This document shows positions 34,260 through 42,335 of a stretch of 64,000 nt of DNA, one piece after another. The position numbers and the translations under genes were made by a program. The DNA comes from JAAFIP01 sp031367325 (GTDB lineage Bacteria; Pseudomonadota; Gammaproteobacteria; Burkholderiales; Burkholderiaceae_C). The notes beneath the pieces were generated by a model, which did not search any database, was not told where the DNA came from, and saw only the letters and a list, made by a program, of their open reading frames with translations. The stretch covers positions 62,001 through 126,000 of the forward strand of contig JANLPQ010000084.1 of NCBI GenBank assembly GCA_031367325.1, written 5' to 3'. The first letter of the stretch is position 1; the number at the start of each line of letters is the position of its first letter.

Positions 34260-35198
34260 TTAAAAATCACCACTGCTACCGCCGCCGCCAAAGTCGCCGC
34301 CGCCGCCCGAGCTAAAACCACCGCCGCCACCCCCTCCAAAGCCGCCGCCGCCAAAACCACCGCCACCCATGCCACCACCCCCGGTCCAGCCACCGCCGCG
34401 CCCGTGCCGCCCGGTGGCCAGGCCGCCAAAGCTAGACAGCAAGGTAAACAGCAGTGCCGCTACAAAGGCAAAGCCTGCCAATACTAGGCTGGTGGTGATA
34501 AAAAACGCCAGCCCGCCCACAGCGCCACCAGTCACCACAGCACCCAGCTTATTGCCAAAAAATGCTTTGGCCACCGCGCCGCCTATCGGAATAGCAAACA
34601 ACATAAAAATAGCAATGTCCATCCACTGAAAGCCCTCGCCCAGCATGTTCAGCCCGCCTTTGTTCGCGTTGCCTTGCTTGGGCGCAGGCAGGGCCTCGCC
34701 GTCAATGCGCAGGGTGATCTGGTCGATAGCAGCAGATAGCCCGCCTGCATAGTCGCCCGCTTTCAAACCCGGTGCCAGTGCTTCGTCAATGATTTGCTTG
34801 GTGGCTAAATCGGGCAACGCGCCTTCCAGTGTTTTGGCCACTTCAATGCGCAGCTTGCGGTCAGTTTTAGCTATGATCACCAGCACGCCATCGCCTACGT
34901 TTTTGCGGCCAATCTTCCACTCATTAGCCACGCGGTTGGCGTAGCTGGCTATGTCCTCGGGCTGTGTGGTGGGCACGATCAGCACCACCACTTGGCTGCC
35001 TTTGCGTTGCTCTAACGCCTCTAGCTTGGCCTCTAGCGACTGCCGTGCCGCAGCGTCTAGCGTGCCCGTAGTGTCTACCACGCGGGCCGTAAGCGCTGGC
35101 ACTGCTTGCACGCCTTGCGCATGTGCACCCGTGGCCAGGCCCGTGTAGGCTGCCACAGTACACACCAGCACCCAAAACAGAGATACTATAAATTTCAT
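34260..35198 (-). CDS. YgcG-family TPM-domain protein with glycine-rich tail
   Basis: 312 residues. Signal peptide (about 1-27, ending GAHAQ), TPM domain (about 33-170: VVDTTGTLDAAARQSLEAKL, VVVLIVPTTQPEDIASYANR, GDGVLVIIAKTDRKLRIEV), two or three membrane segments (about 205-270), and a C-terminal tail of glycine and phenylalanine or serine repeats. Its first codons, MKFIVS, are read from a CR1 repeat (35183-35247). It lies 66 bases after lemA and 15 before the second TPM gene. The tail is low-complexity and may be length-variable. Confidence 0.87.
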   Translation of the reverse strand: MKFIVSLFWVLVCTVAAYTGLATGAHAQGVQAVPALTARVVDTTGTLDAAARQSLEAKLEALEQRKGSQVVVLIVPTTQPEDIASYANRVANEWKIGRKNVGDGVLVIIAKTDRKLRIEVAKTLEGALPDLATKQIIDEALAPGLKAGDYAGGLSAAIDQITLRIDGEALPAPKQGNANKGGLNMLGEGFQWMDIAIFMLFAIPIGGAVAKAFFGNKLGAVVTGGAVGGLAFFITTSLVLAGFAFVAALLFTLLSSFGGLATGRHGRGGGWTGGGGMGGGGFGGGGFGGGGGGGFSSGGGGDFGGGGSSGDF

Positions 35199-35247
35199 AG
35201 CTGGTTGAGCAGGTTCTACGGCCTAGAAGCCCTAAAAGGCATCAAAA
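35183..35247 (+). repeat. CR1 repeat spanning the start of the YgcG-type gene
   Basis: ACTATAAATTTCATAGCTGG then TTGAGCAGGTTCTACGGCCT and CCTAAAAGGCATC. The CAT within it is the start codon of the minus-strand gene. Confidence 0.85.
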
Positions 35248-35264
35248 ACAAGTGACTGAGCAGG

Positions 35265-35873
35265 TTACTTTTTCTCAAACGTCACCACGGGCGGCGCGCT
35301 GATCTGCGCCTCGTTAGTCACGGTAAATTGCGGCTTCTCGTTGTATTTAAAAACCATCGCTGTTAAATTGGTCGGAAAGCTGCGCGTCAGCACGTTGTAC
35401 TCGGCAATGGTTTTAATGTAACGGTCGCGCGCTACGGTAATGCGGTTTTCTGTACCCTCTAGCTGCACGCGCAGGTCGCGAAAGCCTTGGTTGGCTTTCA
35501 GGTTAGGGTAGGCCTCGCTCACGGCCATCAGGCGGCTCAGCGCGCTGCCCAGTTCGCCCTGCACGGCTTGAAATTTCTTAAACGCTTCGGGGTTATTCAG
35601 CGTCTCGGGTGACACTGTCATCGCCGTGGCTTTGGCACGCGCCTCAATCACTTTAGTTAGCGTGTCTTGCTCAAAACTGGCTTCGCCTTTGACTGTGGCC
35701 ACGATGTTGGGGATCAAATCGGCGCGACGCTGGTACTGGTTGAGCACATCGCTCCAGGCGGCCTTGGTTTGTTCGTCTAATTTTTGAAAATCGTTGTAGC
35801 CGCAGCCCGTTAGCAGGGCGCTAGCCGCTAAGATCAAACCCCCCACAATGCGTTGCATATTGATTCGGTTCAT
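35265..35873 (-). CDS. lemA: LemA family protein
   Basis: 202 residues with AAGGAG seven bases before ATG. N-terminal lipoprotein-like or membrane segment (IVGGLILAASALLTGCGYND, lipobox LTGC), then the long helical LemA fold: QLDEQTKAAWSDVLNQYQRR-like start, ADLIPNIVATVKGEASFEQ, LSRLMAVSEAYPNLKANQGF, LEGTENRITVARDRYIKTIA and the final YNEKPQFTV. Its role is unknown; it is widely paired with TPM proteins as here. The three genes form one operon on the minus strand. Confidence 0.92.
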   Translation of the reverse strand: MNRINMQRIVGGLILAASALLTGCGYNDFQKLDEQTKAAWSDVLNQYQRRADLIPNIVATVKGEASFEQDTLTKVIEARAKATAMTVSPETLNNPEAFKKFQAVQGELGSALSRLMAVSEAYPNLKANQGFRDLRVQLEGTENRITVARDRYIKTIAEYNVLTRSFPTNLTAMVFKYNEKPQFTVTNEAQISAPPVVTFEKK

Positions 35874-35957
35874 GGCGACTCCTTAAAATTAAACGAACGG
35901 GCAGACAGCGCATTGTTGCTTGCCTAAATTATAAAAACTACACGGTAGCATAGATAG

Positions 35958-36719
35958 ATGCAGATTTATGTAAATCAAGCCCTGGCTGCTGGCCGACGCA
36001 ACATTCCCGTCAAAACAGCACTGCCCAGCCTGTTGATCGCCGGGGCCACGGGTGTGCTGGGCAATGCGGTGTTGCGCCGCATGGTGGGCATGCACCGCGC
36101 TAGCCATACGCGCGTGCTGGCCACTGAGCCTATCAGCGCGGGTATGCGCCATGTCAGTGCGCTGGTGGTGGCAGGTGATGTAGCGCAGTGGCCTGTAGAG
36201 CATGGTTTGGCCGACACCGCGATTGTGATGTTCGACCCGCCGCGCATGTTCTACGACCGCGAGCGTGCGCTGTGGACGCCTGCGCCCAACCAATTGCCTG
36301 CCTTGGCCGGGTGGCTGCACCAGCGCGGCGTGCGCACGCTGGCTGTGGTGCTGCCGCATGCACAAGGTACATTACCCGAGGCACTCAAGCGCGGCCTAGC
36401 CAGTGTGGACGAGCATGCGCTGGCGGCGCTAGGGTTTGAGCGTTTATTGATCGTGCGCACTGCGCAAAAACCTACTGCCACCGTGCAGGGCAACGCGCCA
36501 GAGAAGCTGGCCGCGTGGATGCTAAGCATCCTTAACTTTATGGTGCCCAGCAGTGAGCAGCCCGTGCGCGCTACCAAGGTGGCAGAGCTGGTGGACATGG
36601 TGTTGCAGCAGTTGCCGCCCGGCACCTGGGTGGCCGCACCCGAGCTGGTGTGGCGCGCTGCGCAGGGAGATACGCAGCAAATGCGGCGGGTGGTGGATGG
36701 CTGGTTGATGGCCCTTTAG
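35958..36719 (+). CDS. NAD(P)-binding Rossmann-like protein of unknown function
   Basis: 253 residues. LLIAGATGVLGNAVLRRMVG (about 26-45) is a dinucleotide-binding loop, GxxGxxG type, as in extended short-chain reductases. No YxxxK catalytic pair is evident, and the rest (VARTL-like VRTLAVVLPHAQGTLPEALK, the ALGFERLLIVRTAQ strand) resembles NmrA-type or 'epimerase-like' regulators in Burkholderiales. It is divergent from lemA with an 84-base gap. Function not recognised. Confidence 0.65.
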   Translation: MQIYVNQALAAGRRNIPVKTALPSLLIAGATGVLGNAVLRRMVGMHRASHTRVLATEPISAGMRHVSALVVAGDVAQWPVEHGLADTAIVMFDPPRMFYDRERALWTPAPNQLPALAGWLHQRGVRTLAVVLPHAQGTLPEALKRGLASVDEHALAALGFERLLIVRTAQKPTATVQGNAPEKLAAWMLSILNFMVPSSEQPVRATKVAELVDMVLQQLPPGTWVAAPELVWRAAQGDTQQMRRVVDGWLMAL

Positions 36720-36769
36720 AACTTCTCTTTTGCCTTGCAGGAGAGCTGGTTACTTGCTAAAGCGTGCGC

Positions 36770-36900
36770 GCCGGGGAGCTGGACTCGAGCCGGACATCTC
36801 GCTGTAAAAATACTTGGCAAACACGCGCGAATTTTTCATCGAGACGAACCCGACTCATCACATTGTTCTTTGCGTTGTTTAAACAGCCCGCTGTTTGGTG
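36770..36900 (+). repeat. L-family repeat, copy 3 (middle deleted)
   Basis: GGACTCGAGCCGGACATCTC followed soon by AAACACGCGCG and directly by TTTTTCATCGAGACG and CCCGACTCATCACATTGT. The GC-rich middle present at 1830-1885 is missing. Confidence 0.8.
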
Positions 36901-36917
36901 AGGTCGTTGTATTCGTA

Positions 36918-36985
36918 AGTACTATTAATTACATAGCTGCTTGAGCAGGATTTACTTGGGTTAGTGGCCCTAAACACTCTCAAAA
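36918..36985 (+). repeat. CR1 dispersed repeat
   Basis: ACTATTAATTACATAGCTGC, TTGAGCAGGATTTACTTGGG, TTAGTGGCCC in consensus order. Confidence 0.85.
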
Positions 36986-37037
36986 TAGGCTTCAGAATAC
37001 TCCCGGTGTGCTTTTACTGCCATAGCTGTGCCCGCCC

Positions 37038-37123
37038 TGGCGCTTGGCGTGAACAGCTCCGCGGCTGTCCTCCGCCCTGCGGGCTCCCCCTTTATGCCGC
37101 TGCGCTGTTCACACCAAGCGCCA
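37038..37123. repeat. Covarying hairpin family H3, copy A
   Basis: TGGCGCTTGGCGTGAACAGC pairs with GCTGTTCACACCAAGCGCCA (one G-T pair). The interior carries CGCGGCTGTCCTCCG, a short CCCTGCGGG hairpin and CTCCCCCTTTATGCCGCTGC. Copy B keeps the two interior blocks but has different stems. Confidence 0.85.
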
Positions 37124-37173
37124 GAGCTGCGTACAGAGGTGGGTGTGCAACAACGGTTGATAGCCCTCCATAT

Positions 37174-37290
37174 GTGCAAGAGCTGGCAGGCGGTGTACTC
37201 AGCGCAGCGGCATAAAGGGGGAGTAGGCGGCCCTAGGCCGCCACGGAGGACAGCCGCGAAGCTGAGTACGCCGCCTGCCAGCTCCCGTAC
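37174..37290. repeat. Covarying hairpin family H3, copy B (inverted)
   Basis: Core stem GAGCTGGCAGGCGGTGTACT + CAGC (37180-37203) against GCTGAGTACGCCGCCTGCCA + GCTC (37261-37284), extendable outward with mismatches. On the minus strand the interior reads CGCGGCTGTCCTCCG, then an inner hairpin GGCGGCCTAGGGCCGCC, then CTCCCCCTTTATGCCGCTGC. Confidence 0.85.
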
Positions 37291-37361
37291 AAGAACAGCA
37301 ATCTTCAAGCCCCAGCAAGCTACGCAACCAGCCGCAGCTCACAGTGCAGGAACATTCATCT

Positions 37362-38270
37362 TTACAACGCAAAAAAATTCACCAGTGCTTGTGCAGTATC
37401 GTGCGGCAATTCTTCTGGAATAAAGTGCCCCGCAGCCATCACTTGGCCTGTCACTACCGCGCTGCATTGCGCCTGCCATAGCTCTAAAGGTTTGAACATG
37501 CGGTTGACCACACCGCGCTCGCCCCACAGCACCAGCATGTCGCACGCCAGCTTGTCACCTGCGGCGCGGCTAGCGCGGTCGTGTACTAAATCTATACCCG
37601 CACTGGCGCGGTAGTCCTCGCACATGGCGTGCAGTGTTTTAACTTGAGAAAAGCAACGCTCGTATTCGGCCAGTGCTTGTGGCTCGATGTAGCCGAGGCC
37701 CGTGCTGCCCCAGCCGCCTAGCTTGGTATGCAGATAATTTTTCCAATCACCGTGGATCATGCGCTCGGGCAGCGGACTGGGTTGGATCAAATGAAACCAG
37801 TGGTAGTAGGCCTGCGCAAACGCCATGTTGGTGGCGTCGTACATGTCTAGCGTGGGGGCAATGTCAATCACGCACAGCTTGCGTACTTTGCTGGCGTGGT
37901 CTAGTGCCAAGCGGTGCGCTACGCGGCCACCCCGGTCGTGGCCACACACATCAAACTTATCGATACCCAGCGCCGCCATCACATCTACCATGTCTTGCGC
38001 TAACGCCCGCTTGCTGGCCTGTGCATGGTCATCGGTGGCCAGTAGTTTGGTCGAATCGCCATAGCCGCGCAAATCAGGCATCACCAGAAAGAAATCTTTT
38101 TGCAGTTGCTGCGCCACGCGGTGCCACATCACATGGCTTTGCGGAAAACCGTGCAGTAGCAGCAAAGCAGGCTTAACCCGGTCGCCACCGTAGCGTGCAA
38201 AAATTTCTACGCCATCGCTTGCGTTGCCTACCTTAAAACGCTGCGCCGTAAATTCGTCAAACCAAGCCAT
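37362..38270 (-). CDS. Haloacetate/fluoroacetate dehalogenase (alpha/beta hydrolase)
   Basis: 302 residues. The catalytic set of fluoroacetate dehalogenase can be laid out residue by residue: nucleophile D112 and R113 in CGHDRGGRVAHR, R116, acid D136 in VIDIAPT, H157-W158 in YYHWFHL (fluoride pocket), Y220 in EDYRAS, and base H282 in AAGHFIPEE; the spacing matches the characterised Rhodopseudomonas enzyme (D110, R111, R114, D134, H155, W156, Y219, H280) with a constant shift of about two. Other landmarks are LLHGFPQSHVMWH and MPDLRGYGDS. It would hydrolyse fluoro- or chloroacetate to glycolate in the cytoplasm. It stands alone behind a repeat-rich region. Confidence 0.88.
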   Translation of the reverse strand: MAWFDEFTAQRFKVGNASDGVEIFARYGGDRVKPALLLLHGFPQSHVMWHRVAQQLQKDFFLVMPDLRGYGDSTKLLATDDHAQASKRALAQDMVDVMAALGIDKFDVCGHDRGGRVAHRLALDHASKVRKLCVIDIAPTLDMYDATNMAFAQAYYHWFHLIQPSPLPERMIHGDWKNYLHTKLGGWGSTGLGYIEPQALAEYERCFSQVKTLHAMCEDYRASAGIDLVHDRASRAAGDKLACDMLVLWGERGVVNRMFKPLELWQAQCSAVVTGQVMAAGHFIPEELPHDTAQALVNFFAL

Positions 38271-38386
38271 TGCAACATACGCCTTAAAAAAGTAAATACA
38301 ACAGGGGGCATTATTTTGCTGGGTATGCCGCTTATTAAATTATCGTGGGCACTTGCAGCCTAATTGAGTTTAGAAAAATCTTATTT

Positions 38387-39178
38387 TTAGAAAGTGTAGT
38401 TTACAGTCGCTAAGAGAGATGTCTGCGCTTTTTTCTGAGTTATGGGACTGTCCTTTGCATCACCACCTAGTTGCAAGGCTTCAAGCCTAGCAAATGCAGT
38501 CCAGTTGGGAGTGAGCTTGTAATAACTCTGTACGAATACACCGCTACTGAGTACGCTACTTTTAGCTTCAAATACCTTGAGTCCTGTCACAGATGATTGA
38601 GTTTGTGTGATGCCAAAAAAGTTTTTCGCATACGTGTTATCCATTGTCTGCACAATAGCTCCTAAGTCTAGGCCGGCGATGGGCGAGGCGAATAGGGAGT
38701 ATCCAGCCTCTAGGTCTAGCATGGTGCCGCGACCCTGTTCTTTACCCAGACGGTTAGTGACAGTACCTTTGGCAAAATAGCTGCCTGCACGATATTGCAG
38801 CCCAGCGCGCAGTGCGCCAGCGGGTTTGATGTCGACAAGGCCTGTAAATCGAACGTCGTCTTTGGCCCTGCGGTTCGTAAAGTCGTAGCCAATAGACAAG
38901 CGCCCGGTAAGGCCATCAGTTATTTTTTGCTCAATTCCAAATCCATTGATGGGATCAATGAAGAGGTAGTCACGGCAGCGAATTTCAAAGTTGGGTAGCA
39001 CCATCGCATCATTTTTTTTAGAGCCAGGATACTGCGGACTGGAGGTAACTGCCGCGCCTAAGCTAAATTTCCAGTCTTCAGGTTCGGTAGATTTGGCAGA
39101 ACTCTGGGCGTAGGTTAATGTCGATACGGTAAACATTAAGAAAGCCAAAATCGATTTGTAACGAGAAAAATTGAACAT
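38387..39178 (-). CDS. MipA/OmpV family outer-membrane protein
   Basis: 263 residues from the ATG at 39176-39178 with AAAGGT upstream (MFNFSRYKSILAFLMF...); a longer frame from 39205 lacks a site. Signal peptide ending TLTYAQ, then an alternating beta-barrel pattern: WKFSLGAAVTSSPQYPGSKK, FIDPINGFGIEQKI, GLQYRAGSYF, ending LLATVNYTF with the C-terminal Phe of outer-membrane barrels. MipA proteins scaffold peptidoglycan enzymes or act as porin-like barrels. It is last in a three-gene unit with a Tat nitroreductase and a membrane protein. Confidence 0.85.
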   Translation of the reverse strand: MFNFSRYKSILAFLMFTVSTLTYAQSSAKSTEPEDWKFSLGAAVTSSPQYPGSKKNDAMVLPNFEIRCRDYLFIDPINGFGIEQKITDGLTGRLSIGYDFTNRRAKDDVRFTGLVDIKPAGALRAGLQYRAGSYFAKGTVTNRLGKEQGRGTMLDLEAGYSLFASPIAGLDLGAIVQTMDNTYAKNFFGITQTQSSVTGLKVFEAKSSVLSSGVFVQSYYKLTPNWTAFARLEALQLGGDAKDSPITQKKAQTSLLATVNYTF

Positions 39179-39226
39179 AAGTACCTTTAAATATAAGTAA
39201 AACAATAAATTGAAATTGTTTGAGGT

Positions 39227-40420
39227 TCAGGCTTGAACAAACTTTTCTAACTGCCTGCGCGGTGCCGGGGGCACCGGGCTGGCGGCGTAACCCAGTCGGC
39301 AAAACATTTGCACGGTTGCATCGCCCGCAGCGCGTGGCGCAGCTTTGCTCAAAATGAGCTGGTGCGCCTTTTCGTAATAGGGCTTCATCTCAGCAAATTC
39401 TTGCAGAGCTTGGCTCATGGGGTGTACGCCTAAGCCCAGTTCAGTTGCTTTGAGCTGCAAACGCACATAGGCGCGGCCCGCTTCAATTTGTTGGCTACAG
39501 GTGTTGCCTGCGGTGCTAATCCAGACAAAACCCATGGCACTGCGGCTGTGGCCTTTAAAGCGTCCCATGGCCGATTTGTAGGCGGCGCTGCCTTCGACTA
39601 ATGGCGCGTTGCGGTCCACCATGCCCACTGCGGCAGCTAGGCGCACAAATGCACTGTTAATAGAAATTCCGTCACGGTTTTTGAGAATTTCGTCGGGTCC
39701 AATACGTAGAAGTTTTGAGCTTTCTAGGTAGGTGCGTGGTGTCAATAGCTCCACCTGAGCAGACTGCCAGCACAGATCTCGCATAGCAGCTAACTGCGCC
39801 GTATCCACTGTGCCGTCCACTACAACACTCGTAGCTTGATTACTACTCGTCAAGGCTTTCAATGTGGCTGGGCTTACCACGCGCGCAGTGTCATAGTCAC
39901 TTTTGGGAGTGTGGCGTTTTAAGATATGGTCGAATAGTTCATCTGGTACAGCTGCCGCACTAGTCTTGCTGATAGCAATTTGTGCCACTGGGCGGGCGTC
40001 CCATGCCTTGAGGTCAGTGGGCAACTCGCCCTGCGGCCATAACGTAACCTTAGACTCCAGGCCTTCTTTAGCCAAAGCCATCACCAAGAGCTCAATAAAA
40101 GCGCCGTGGCCAATCAAAATTTGCCTTCCGTAAGGGTCAGTTTCTGCTAGTACACGTTGCGGGTCGGTTTTTATAGTAATCGTGTTTGGCTGGCGCAAGT
40201 CTGCCAACCAGGGTTGCAAGTTGTGCGGGTTGGGGGCGGTAATGGCGTAGGCTAGCGCACGGCGGCGCGGGTCCACCTCTGCGCAAGGGCCTTGCCAAGC
40301 CTCGACGGCGGCATCAGGAAAGGCACCTGATGCGCAGCCTGTGAGCGTAGCGGTGGTGGTTAATGTGGTAGCAGTGATGGTTCCGCCACCGACTAAGCGA
40401 ATAAAGTTACGGCGTTGCAT
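39227..40420 (-). CDS. Tat-exported nitroreductase-fold (Acg-like) protein
   Basis: 397 residues from the ATG at 40418-40420 with AAGGA eight bases upstream. MQRRNFIRLVGGG is a twin-arginine signal, and TATLTGCASG is a lipobox-like end, so the folded protein may be exported with its cofactor and lipid-anchored. Conserved nitroreductase pieces are TAPNPHNLQPWLADLR near residue 60 and LGVHPMSQALQEF with FCRLGYAA near the C terminus, the Acg-type arrangement of two fused half domains. Acg members bind FMN and may sequester it or reduce substrates. It is the middle gene of an operon. Confidence 0.78.
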   Translation of the reverse strand: MQRRNFIRLVGGGTITATTLTTTATLTGCASGAFPDAAVEAWQGPCAEVDPRRRALAYAITAPNPHNLQPWLADLRQPNTITIKTDPQRVLAETDPYGRQILIGHGAFIELLVMALAKEGLESKVTLWPQGELPTDLKAWDARPVAQIAISKTSAAAVPDELFDHILKRHTPKSDYDTARVVSPATLKALTSSNQATSVVVDGTVDTAQLAAMRDLCWQSAQVELLTPRTYLESSKLLRIGPDEILKNRDGISINSAFVRLAAAVGMVDRNAPLVEGSAAYKSAMGRFKGHSRSAMGFVWISTAGNTCSQQIEAGRAYVRLQLKATELGLGVHPMSQALQEFAEMKPYYEKAHQLILSKAAPRAAGDATVQMFCRLGYAASPVPPAPRRQLEKFVQA

Positions 40421-40465
40421 GGTGTTTTCCTTCAAGGTTGCGTTGAGTAAAAAATAAATGAATGG

Positions 40466-41347
40466 TTAAGCGAATAATGGCAAACCGCGTAGCGCTTGGA
40501 CAAAAGTCCAAGTGCAAAAACCAGTGAATACGATAGCGAAAACCCAAACAGCGTTGACTGCGCGCGCCTGCGCCATCTGCACCATCTGTTTGAGGCCCGC
40601 AAGGTGAATTGCAAACGCAAATGCAGGAATAAAGTGCATGGCATGGATACCAAAAAAGTGTGCCACCCTCAAGTCGCCACCACTGCGCGACCATGTCACC
40701 AGCGGTAAGCCGCCACTGTCAGTGCGTGCGCCACCTACCCAATGACCACTAGGCTGCGAGCTCAAGTAGCCACCAAACCCTGTACCAATCACAAAAGTCA
40801 AAATCAGGCCTAGTACCACCGCTAGCTTGAGTGCGGCAGGCAGCTCATAATTCCGACTGCGGGCAATCAAGATACCCAGCACCAGTGATGCACTCGCCAG
40901 CACGACTGCGCCTACACCCATCAAGGTATACATAGCGGAAGAAAATGGGGTTCGGGTGTTGAAGTGAGAGGCCAGTCCTTGGCTGCCTTGCCAAGTGATG
41001 TATGCCACCTCAAACAATCCAGAAATGACAGCTGCCCACACAACGTAGCGCGCAGTCTTAGTACGTACAGCAGCAGCGGGTAACCAGGCCATGAAGAGCG
41101 CCAGTGTCAACAGGTATACCCCGGTAGACAGCTGGAATTTAAAAGGCTTTAGCCATACGCTTACGCCTTGAAGTTGGCGGCTGTCTAAAAGAGTCAGCGC
41201 CAGTGTGGGGATTGACAGGGCTAGCAGCGCCAGCCCAACCCAAGAAAGCAGTGCTGAAGCCTTTTGCACGCGGGTGAACAGTCCAGTTGTTGTGTTCAGT
41301 GCCCTGCTGTTGGGTAAGTCAATGTTGGAGTTCTCTAAAGTCACCAT
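40466..41347 (-). CDS. Seven-pass membrane protein of unknown function
   Basis: 293 residues with about seven membrane segments (near 33-55, 70-92, 100-120, 135-160, 168-187, 226-250 and 263-285). A histidine-rich motif, RVAHFFGIHAMHF (about 226-238), precedes the sixth segment and could bind haem or metal. A loop with SSQPSGHWVGGARTDSGGLP lies between segments five and six. I recognise no named family. It is first of a probable operon with the Acg-like reductase and a MipA protein, and divergent from a LysR gene. A membrane redox partner for the reductase is one possibility. Confidence 0.6.
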   Translation of the reverse strand: MVTLENSNIDLPNSRALNTTTGLFTRVQKASALLSWVGLALLALSIPTLALTLLDSRQLQGVSVWLKPFKFQLSTGVYLLTLALFMAWLPAAAVRTKTARYVVWAAVISGLFEVAYITWQGSQGLASHFNTRTPFSSAMYTLMGVGAVVLASASLVLGILIARSRNYELPAALKLAVVLGLILTFVIGTGFGGYLSSQPSGHWVGGARTDSGGLPLVTWSRSGGDLRVAHFFGIHAMHFIPAFAFAIHLAGLKQMVQMAQARAVNAVWVFAIVFTGFCTWTFVQALRGLPLFA

Positions 41348-41373
41348 GTCTGTGTCTATGTAGGTTGATGTGC

Positions 41374-41402
41374 TGTATTATCAAAATGAAATATGCAATA
41401 CA
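41374..41402. promoter_or_regulatory. Inverted repeat in the LysR divergent promoter region
   Basis: TGTATT and AATACA separated by 17 AT-rich bases, midway in the 89-base gap between the membrane-protein gene and the LysR gene. It is a plausible LysR binding site; only sequence symmetry supports it. Confidence 0.4.
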
Positions 41403-41436
41403 CAATTAGCTATTTATCAATAACAGAGTTACATAA

Positions 41437-42321
41437 ATGAATAACCAATTTGATTGGACTTTGATTCGTTCATTTTTGGCGGCACTTGACCAAGGCAGTT
41501 TGTTGGCTGCTGCACGCGCTGTCCAAGTAAGTCAGCCGACGATTGGCAGACACATCTCTGAACTAGAGTCACAGCTGGGTGTGGTGCTGTTTGAGCGCAC
41601 AGGACGCGGGCTGTTGCCTACCGACACAGCATTGCGATTGGCAGATGCAGCAAGAGCCATGGAAAGCGGCGCTCATCAGTTAGCGCGCAGTGTTTCGGCA
41701 CAAAAAACCAGCACCAGCGGCAGCGTGCGCATCACTGCAAGCCGTTCCGTGGCTTGCGCGTTGTTGCCGTCCGTACTGGTGCAAATGCGTCTAGTGTTGC
41801 CAGACATACAAGTAGAGATTTTGGCCAGCGATGAGGTCAGCAACTTGTTGAGGCGTGAAGCCGATATTGCGGTGCGCATGGTGCGACCTAATCAGAGCAG
41901 CCTAGTGGCCAAACGAATTGGAGAAATGACGCTAGGCACCTATGCCCATAGCGACTACCTGCGCAGACGCGGTGTACCAAAGCTACCGCAGGACCTGCTG
42001 ACACATGACGTGGTGGGCCGCGACAAGGACGACAGCATCATCCGTGGCTTTGCAGCGTTTGGCTATGCGGTGAAGAAAGAAAATTTTGCTTTGCGTACCG
42101 ATGACATCATGACCTATTGGGGTGCTGTGCAGGCGGGCTTAGGGATAGGTTTTGTAGCTGATTTTTTGGCACGCAGTGACAAGTTAGTGCGGCCCGTGTT
42201 GCCGATGTTGAAAATTCCATCGCTGCCAGTTTGGTTGACCGTGCACAGAGAAATCCGTACAGATCGGCGCATACGTGCAGCGTACGACTTTCTGGCAGTG
42301 GCACTACCTAAAGCGCTGTAA
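41437..42321 (+). CDS. LysR-family transcriptional regulator
   Basis: 294 residues. DNA-binding helices in FLAALDQGSLLAAARAVQVS and QPTIGRHISELESQLGVVLF; the effector domain has VRITASRSVACALLPSVL and ASDEVSNLLRREADIAVRMV. It is divergent from the membrane-protein/nitroreductase/MipA unit and probably controls it. The ligand is unknown. Confidence 0.88.
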   Translation: MNNQFDWTLIRSFLAALDQGSLLAAARAVQVSQPTIGRHISELESQLGVVLFERTGRGLLPTDTALRLADAARAMESGAHQLARSVSAQKTSTSGSVRITASRSVACALLPSVLVQMRLVLPDIQVEILASDEVSNLLRREADIAVRMVRPNQSSLVAKRIGEMTLGTYAHSDYLRRRGVPKLPQDLLTHDVVGRDKDDSIIRGFAAFGYAVKKENFALRTDDIMTYWGAVQAGLGIGFVADFLARSDKLVRPVLPMLKIPSLPVWLTVHREIRTDRRIRAAYDFLAVALPKAL

Positions 42322-42335
42322 TTCGTTCTGACAAT

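Larger units (their letters stand above)
36720..37361. other. Repeat-filled intergenic region between convergent genes
   Basis: About 640 bases between the Rossmann-like gene (+) and the fluoroacetate dehalogenase-like gene (-). It holds L-family copy 3 (36770-36900), a CR1 repeat (36918-36985) and the two H3 hairpins (37038-37123 and 37174-37290). No gene was accepted here. Confidence 0.8.
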
